Of a stretch of DNA of 64,000 nt, positions 59,964 through 64,000 are shown one piece after another; within the stretch, counting starts at the first letter, position 1, and the number at the start of each line of letters is the position of its first letter. The stretch is taken from positions 37,301 to 101,300 of the forward strand of contig CAZPUS010000008.1 in assembly GCA_964589825.1 (NCBI GenBank). Reading direction: 5' to 3'. This DNA is from CAZPUS01 sp964589825 (lineage in GTDB: Bacteria; Fibrobacterota; Chitinivibrionia; Chitinivibrionales; WJKA01). The position numbers and the translations under genes were made by a program. The notes below the pieces were generated by a model. That model did no database searches and was not told where the DNA came from. It saw nothing but the letters and a program-made list of their open reading frames with translations.

Positions 59964-61133
59964 ATGATAACACGAAAAATAGAAGCCCATCTAAAAAAAC
60001 TTGCCACGCAGTTTCCCGTGATAACAATCTCCGGACCCCGGCAGTCAGGGAAAACCACTCTCGCGAAGGCTCTTTTTGCAGACCGTCCGTACGTCTCTTT
60101 TGAAAATCCGGACACCCGCGAATTTGCCCGGCAGGACCCCCGGGGCTTTCTCCAGCAGTATGCTCAGGGGGCAGTTTTTGACGAAATTCAGCGAACGCCG
60201 GCCATCGTTTCCTATTTGCAACAGATTGTGGATGAGGGAGGTAAGCGATGCCGATTCGTTCTGACCGGATCGCAACAGTTTGGACTTCGTTCGCAGATCA
60301 CCCAATCTCTGGCCGGACGAGCGGCATACTGTACACTCTTGCCTTTCAGCTACGCAGAATGGTATGGCCAATCCAATATCAATCCACCTGCTCTTGAACA
60401 GGTTCTTTTTGCCGGCCTCTACCCCCCAGTCCACGATCGAAAGCTCGATTCACAACTGTGGTATACCAACTATATTCAAAATTATGTCGAGCGTGATGTA
60501 CGTCAGATAATCAATATCGGTGAATTGCGTTCATTCCAATTATTCGTCAAAATGTGTGCCGCACGCACCGGACAACTCCTGAATCTCTCCTCCCTTGCTT
60601 CGGATTGCGGCATAGCGGTTAATACTGCAAAGGCATGGATCTCGGTCCTCGAAGCAAGCTATATCATTTTTCTGCTCCACCCGCACTACAAAAACTTCGG
60701 CAAACGGCTCATTAAAACACCCAAACTCTATTTTTATGATACCGGTATACTGGCTTCTCTGCTCTCGATAAAAAAACCTGAAGAGCTGCTCGCCCATTCG
60801 ATGCGAGGAGCGATTTTCGAATCAATGATAGTGACCGAAATTAAAAAGTACTTTTTCAATGCCGGGGTGCCTGAAAATTTATACTTCTGGCGCGATCGAG
60901 CTGGTCTTGAAATTGATCTTGTTCGGGAAGATGGCGAACATCTCCGGGGAGTTGAAATCAAATCAGCCAAAACTATAACATCCGACTTTTTTACGTCTCT
61001 GGCTAAATGGAAGCACATTGCCGGCGCTACTGCGACATCGCTTAATCTTGTGTACGGTGGCGAGCACTCCCAGCAGCGTCAAGAAACAAGGGTTATCCCC
61101 TGGCGCAAGGCTGCTTCTCTGTTCCCGGTTTAA
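59964..61133 (+). CDS. AAA_14/DUF4143 family ATPase
   Basis: This 389-aa protein has Walker A GPRQSGKTT (residues 24-32), Walker B VFDEIQR (about 71-77), a sensor motif VLTGSQQF and LAGRAAY. The C-terminal DUF4143 part (about 200-389) includes QNYVERDVRQIINIGE and a nuclease-like core FWRDRAGLEIDLVREDGEHL, then GVEIKSA. These ATPases are common next to toxin-antitoxin and defence genes, but their role is not settled. I start at the ATG at 59964. The upstream TTG lies inside the palindrome. Confidence 0.88.
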   Translation: MITRKIEAHLKKLATQFPVITISGPRQSGKTTLAKALFADRPYVSFENPDTREFARQDPRGFLQQYAQGAVFDEIQRTPAIVSYLQQIVDEGGKRCRFVLTGSQQFGLRSQITQSLAGRAAYCTLLPFSYAEWYGQSNINPPALEQVLFAGLYPPVHDRKLDSQLWYTNYIQNYVERDVRQIINIGELRSFQLFVKMCAARTGQLLNLSSLASDCGIAVNTAKAWISVLEASYIIFLLHPHYKNFGKRLIKTPKLYFYDTGILASLLSIKKPEELLAHSMRGAIFESMIVTEIKKYFFNAGVPENLYFWRDRAGLEIDLVREDGEHLRGVEIKSAKTITSDFFTSLAKWKHIAGATATSLNLVYGGEHSQQRQETRVIPWRKAASLFPV

Positions 61134-61723
61134 AAAAAAGAAATGCCAGATCGAAGTCTCTTCACGGCGCATGGAGGGGAGGGGTTCGCGGCTTTGAGGA
61201 GGGCAGGCAGATGTACGAGATCCCGCACCGCGGTGGTGGGCCACCAGTGTGGTGTGCTGCGTGTATGAATGCGTTCAAGAAACGCACCCGGTGCCGTGCT
61301 TTTACTGCCGTGACGCATACGTTCCGCCATATTGAACGGCCATAACTGCAGCAGGGCCACACGGCCGGCCAGACTCTGACTTACGCCTTCCATAAGCGGA
61401 AATACTTGTGAGCCGGTAAACAACCATTGCCCCGGTGTTCTGTCCTCATCGATGCGAGTCTTGATATATGAAAGCAGCTGCGGCACATACTGGATCTCAT
61501 CGACGATCACCGGCGGGGCATATACATCCAGGAACCCCCGGGGGTCCTCTACTGCCTGCTGCCGCACGTCAAGGTCTTCGAGCGTTACGAAGCGATGCGA
61601 ACCTGCAAACAAATGCCGCAGAAGCGTGGTTTTCCCACTTTGCCGCGGCCCGCTCACTACTACTGCAGGAAAGGACGCAACGGCCTGCCCAATGGTGTGT
61701 TCCAATGTACGCGTGTAATACAT
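61130..61723 (-). pseudogene. Truncated second AAA_14-type ATPase gene, opposite strand
   Basis: The first 150 residues are a good ATPase N-domain: VVVSGPRQSGKTTLLRHLF (Walker A), PPVIVDEIQYVPQ (Walker B), WLFTGSQVFPLM and LAGRVALLQLWPF. After GAFLERIHTRS the match breaks. A short piece, TAVRDLVHLPALL, resembles the ERDVRQIINIGEL segment of the intact ATPase, but the roughly 200-residue DUF4143 part is gone. It reads as a deletion derivative. It overlaps the end of the intact ATPase gene by 4 bases tail to tail. Confidence 0.8.
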
Positions 61724-61764
61724 ATGCTTAATATATAATATCGCGTGTTAAATTTCAAGCATAT
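61722..61764. promoter_or_regulatory. Inverted repeat at the start of the truncated ATPase gene
   Basis: ATATGCTT (61722-61729) and AAGCATAT (61757-61764) flank an AT-rich stretch that would hold the promoter. The position is like that of the palindrome before the intact ATPase, but the sequence differs. Confidence 0.4.
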
Positions 61765-61868
61765 TGTATTGCGGCATGTATCTGGTGAACCTGTGAGCTT
61801 ATAAGCCTTTAGCTGACAGCTCAATTACTCATCGCTCCCATACAGCTCGCATTATATATTTTATCGAT

Positions 61869-62258
61869 ATGGATGAAAAAGTGCATTATTGGTTTGATAT
61901 TGCCGAGTACGACCTCGATACCGCACGAGCGCTTCTGGAAAAAAAGCGCTATGTCTATGTTGGGTTCATGTGCCATCAGGCAATCGAAAAAGCAGTTAAC
62001 GCATACTGGCAATCATCTCACCACACCCTTCCACCCAAAACACATAACCTCGCCTATCTTTTGGAAAAAACCGGGCTGCTCGAGGCTCTTTCCGATACAT
62101 ATACCGATTTCATCGATGAACTCGATCCACTGAATATAGAATGCAGATACCCTGAGTATAAAGAAAAAATGCATCGCATAATGAACGAAACGTATTGTAA
62201 CAGGATCCTTTCATTGACAAGCGATTTCCTGACATGGCTGAAACAGAAACTATCATAA
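61869..62258 (+). CDS. HEPN domain protein (HEPN1, COG2250-like)
   Basis: This 129-aa helical protein has the family pattern HYWFDIAEYDLDTARALLE, FMCHQAIEKAVNAYW, LPPKTHNLAYLLEKTGL and ECRYPEYKEKM. HEPN proteins paired with minimal nucleotidyltransferases often act as toxins, many of them RNases. The canonical R-x4-6-H RNase motif is not evident here: the closest candidate is R followed by H nine positions later. The gene overlaps MNT1 by 25 bases, so the two are co-translated. Confidence 0.88.
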   Translation: MDEKVHYWFDIAEYDLDTARALLEKKRYVYVGFMCHQAIEKAVNAYWQSSHHTLPPKTHNLAYLLEKTGLLEALSDTYTDFIDELDPLNIECRYPEYKEKMHRIMNETYCNRILSLTSDFLTWLKQKLS

Positions 62259-62533
62259 AAGCGAAAGAATACCTTAAACGGGTACGGCACTTTCTTGCTG
62301 TTGAAAGGGCATTTCTCTTCGGCTCCCGTGCTCACGCTACCGCACGTGCGGATAGTGATATAGATATCGGCATATTCATATCTTCACTCGATGAGGAGTA
62401 TTTTAGCCTTCTGAAAAAATTATATGCCCTGCGCCGCGAGGTGGACACCCGTATAGAGCCGCATCTGTACATTACCAATGAAGACAAAACCGGCTTCCAT
62501 GATGAGGTCAAAAAGGGCATCGAGCTGGTATGA
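62234..62533 (+). CDS. Minimal nucleotidyltransferase (MNT1)
   Basis: This is a 99-aa pol-beta-fold nucleotidyltransferase with the active site FGSRAHATARADSDIDIGIF (G-S-x10-D-x-D). In characterised MNT-HEPN systems the MNT neutralises the HEPN toxin, in some cases by adding AMP to it. It is coupled to HEPN1 by overlap. Its second half is duplicated at 58991-59139. Confidence 0.9.
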   Translation: MAETETIIKAKEYLKRVRHFLAVERAFLFGSRAHATARADSDIDIGIFISSLDEEYFSLLKKLYALRREVDTRIEPHLYITNEDKTGFHDEVKKGIELV

Positions 62534-62649
62534 TTATGCGCCTTTAGCGTGTGAGCCGATGAGCCTTTAGCTGGCAGCTCATTGCTCATAGCTCACTAGC
62601 TGACAGCTCATAGTTCAACACTAAGCAGCAGAGCTGCCGGCCCTCCCAT

Positions 62650-62678
62650 TATGTATATTAATTCCATTCATATACATA
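62650..62678. promoter_or_regulatory. Inverted repeat upstream of MNT2
   Basis: TATGTATAT (62650-62658) and ATATACATA (62670-62678) form perfect 9-base arms 57 bases before the MNT2 start. Copy A has a decayed version. A candidate operator for autoregulation by the toxin-antitoxin complex. Confidence 0.5.
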
Positions 62679-62734
62679 GTAGTATCGTATTGACGAAACG
62701 GGCGGTATTACCCCCGTACTGTTTCCCTGTGAAA

Positions 62735-63058
62735 ATGGCTATGAACGAAAAAGACAGAATGATCGCCCGGGAACTCAAGCAGCGTCTTATACCGGTTGTG
62801 GACGTGGTAGACATACGTGTGTACGGCTCCCGCGCACGCGGTACTGCACAGGAACATGCCGACCTCGATGTGTTTGTCGAAGTCGAAACAATAGACAAAA
62901 AAACCAAAGAGCGTATCGCGGATATCGCGTGGGAGGTAGGCCTGCACCACCTTATACACATCTCTCCCCTGGTGTTCAGCAGAGACGACATCGAAAAATC
63001 GCCCCAGCGTTCCTCACCCATTGTGCGCACGATACAACGGGAAGGGATTTCCGTATGA
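62735..63058 (+). CDS. Minimal nucleotidyltransferase (MNT2)
   Basis: This 107-aa protein has the active site YGSRARGTAQEHADLDVF (G-S-x10-D-x-D) and a C-terminal stretch HLIHISPLVFSRDDIEKSPQ. The likely start is the ATG at 62735 or 62741. The stop overlaps the HEPN2 start as ATGA, giving the gene order antitoxin then toxin, the reverse of the HEPN1-MNT1 pair. The leader is unusually well conserved between copies A and B. Confidence 0.9.
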   Translation: MAMNEKDRMIARELKQRLIPVVDVVDIRVYGSRARGTAQEHADLDVFVEVETIDKKTKERIADIAWEVGLHHLIHISPLVFSRDDIEKSPQRSSPIVRTIQREGISV

Positions 63059-63456
63059 GTGATATCAACGCTCTTTTTTCTTACCGCAGGGAACAAGCTC
63101 TCTCGACTCTTCAGGAAGCCGAGAAAATGGTCAACGGCGGGTTTACTCCACGAACAATAATAAATAGGGCATATTATGCCATGTTTTATATGGTACTGGC
63201 ATTGTTCCTAAAAAAAGGCATCGGAATCTCGACTTCAAAACACACAGGTATTATCGGAACCTTTGATAAGCAATTTATCTTAACCGACACATTAGATCGC
63301 ACGTATTCCAAAATGCTTCATAAAATGTTTGATAAACGACTGGAATTTGATTACAAGGATTTTATGGACCCTTCAATGGATGAGGCACGGAAAGGTGTAA
63401 CAACCGCGCGTCGTTTTATTGATGCACTCGACACATTATGTACGAACACTTCATGA
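63055..63456 (+). CDS. HEPN domain protein (HEPN2, COG1895-like)
   Basis: This 133-aa helical protein has FSYRREQALSTLQEAEKMV, INRAYYAMFYMVLALFLKK, the STSKHTGIIGTFDKQFI segment and RLEFDYKDF. This is the COG1895 type of HEPN protein, usually encoded with an MNT. I see no clear R-x4-6-H motif, so a ribonuclease activity cannot be claimed from sequence. Translation is coupled to MNT2 by the 4-base overlap. Confidence 0.88.
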   Translation: MSDINALFSYRREQALSTLQEAEKMVNGGFTPRTIINRAYYAMFYMVLALFLKKGIGISTSKHTGIIGTFDKQFILTDTLDRTYSKMLHKMFDKRLEFDYKDFMDPSMDEARKGVTTARRFIDALDTLCTNTS

Positions 63457-63458
63457 GA

Positions 63459-64000
63459 CTATCTTTTCAGCGCGATCCTTCCCGGTAAGGTAAAAACCCC
63501 ATACACCTTTAAAAGATGATGCGGCCGCATGCCCGTGCCGAACGCAGGACGATAGATGCAGCCCAGATCAACCGCCCTGTGCGGATGCCAGCTCACATCC
63601 ATAAGAAGCGAGATCATCTTGTCGTCGTTTTTATAATCATTGAATCCGCCCTTGTTGTCCAGATCCAGGGAGTCGATCTTTGCCGGCTCCCAGTCCCAGT
63701 GATAATCGGTTACCTCTCCCGGGCCCTTTACCCAGACATTGCACTCCGATACCAGGCGCACGTCATAGGGCAGGGCCCAACGGCCGTGCAGAGACCAGCA
63801 GTCCTGATCATTGCCCCACGGCCACCCGCGCGGCTCGTTCCAGTACACGTGCCGTCCCCGGCCGGGTGATGAATGGCCGTAGGTACCCCAGGCCACATGG
63901 GTGTATTCCAGCCCGTAGTCGCGCAGCATACCGTCGCCATAGCCCATCACCCCGCACTGCAGAGCGAATTTATTGGGTGAGCCGTTATCATCGAACGTGG
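63459..64000 (-). CDS. C-terminal part of an outer-membrane protein, cut by window edge
   Basis: The frame is open to the window edge, so at least 180 residues are the 3' part of a longer gene. Sequence is aromatic and beta-rich (LEYTHVAWGTYGHSS; GWPWGNDQDCWSLHGRWALP) and ends VYGVFTLPGRIALKR. The pattern of tyrosines followed by GWPWGND recalls capsule-assembly Wzi-type barrels, but this is a weak impression. It is convergent with HEPN2, with two bases between them. Confidence 0.6.
   Translation of the reverse strand, partial: TFDDNGSPNKFALQCGVMGYGDGMLRDYGLEYTHVAWGTYGHSSPGRGRHVYWNEPRGWPWGNDQDCWSLHGRWALPYDVRLVSECNVWVKGPGEVTDYHWDWEPAKIDSLDLDNKGGFNDYKNDDKMISLLMDVSWHPHRAVDLGCIYRPAFGTGMRPHHLLKVYGVFTLPGRIALKR

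Larger units (their letters stand above)
62385..63370 (+). repeat. Intact counterpart of the duplicated toxin-antitoxin block (copy B)
   Basis: Matches copy A (58991-59903) in the same order and orientation, with an offset of 3394 bases at the left end. The spacer here is about 50 bases longer than in copy A because of extra AGCT(G/A)-type repeats. Copy B genes are all open, so it is the functional reference. Confidence 0.85.

Noticed and set aside
1..64000. CRISPR arrays, prophage or insertion sequences
   Set aside because: No regularly spaced direct repeats, no transposase or integrase, and no phage structural genes were seen. The tail-fibre-like protein stands alone.

Overview
The window is 64 kb of draft sequence, with a run of 100 Ns at 38401-38500. 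It comes from a motile Gram-negative (diderm) bacterium. The outer membrane is indicated by an LpxH-type lipid A hydrolase, lipobox lipoproteins and several predicted beta-barrels. A TIGR02147-family regulator overlapping a surface-lipoprotein gene, a family first known as a large paralogous set in Fibrobacter, makes me favour Fibrobacterota, probably a flagellated Chitinivibrionia/Chitinispirillia-type lineage. That placement is an inference and was not tested.

Region 1 (1-19.7 kb, minus strand) is a flagellar locus in the order seen in spirochetes and clostridia: motE, fliK, flgD, flgE, flbD, motA, motB, fliL, fliM, fliY/fliN, fliO, fliP, fliQ, fliR, flhB, one unrecognised exported Ig-like protein, flhA, flhF, and the start of flhG at the window edge. 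A consensus sigma-70 promoter precedes flbD. A sigma-54-type -24/-12 element precedes motE. FlgD carries a duplicated C-terminal module, and the CheC-like part of FliY lacks the usual asparagine.

Region 2 (19.8-46.7 kb) is mostly core metabolism and housekeeping. It holds a 180-bp inverted repeat, a STAS protein, class II ribonucleotide reductase with an NrdR-like box, RF2 (prfB) with a programmed frameshift site whose in-frame stop is TAG, a purine permease, uppP, a HIT hydrolase, lpxH, a very acidic small protein with strong expression signals, an etfB-etfA-acyl-CoA dehydrogenase operon, a membrane-bound SpoIIE-type phosphatase, trpD, engB, asd, a GT-C glycosyltransferase, a TPR/SLH lipoprotein, an LPP20-like protein, a methyltransferase, tRNA-Ala(GGC) and an AEC transporter.

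Region 3 (46.8-58.9 kb) is more lineage-specific at first: a small coiled-coil protein, a tail-fibre-like VGIGT-repeat protein, a zinc-ribbon/TIGR02147/NHL-lipoprotein operon, and a tyrosine/tryptophan-rich lipoprotein with an outer-membrane barrel protein. Then come rnhA, an APH-type kinase, a PDZ-less site-2 protease, galE with an S1-domain protein, and a PAP2 phosphatase.

Region 4 (59.0-63.5 kb) is an accessory island of HEPN/minimal-nucleotidyltransferase (MNT) toxin-antitoxin pairs. Two pairs are intact, HEPN1-MNT1 and MNT2-HEPN2. A decaying duplicate lies upstream, and between them are an intact AAA/DUF4143 ATPase and a decayed ATPase fragment on the opposite strand. Palindromes sit at several gene starts. 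The window ends inside another outer-membrane protein gene.
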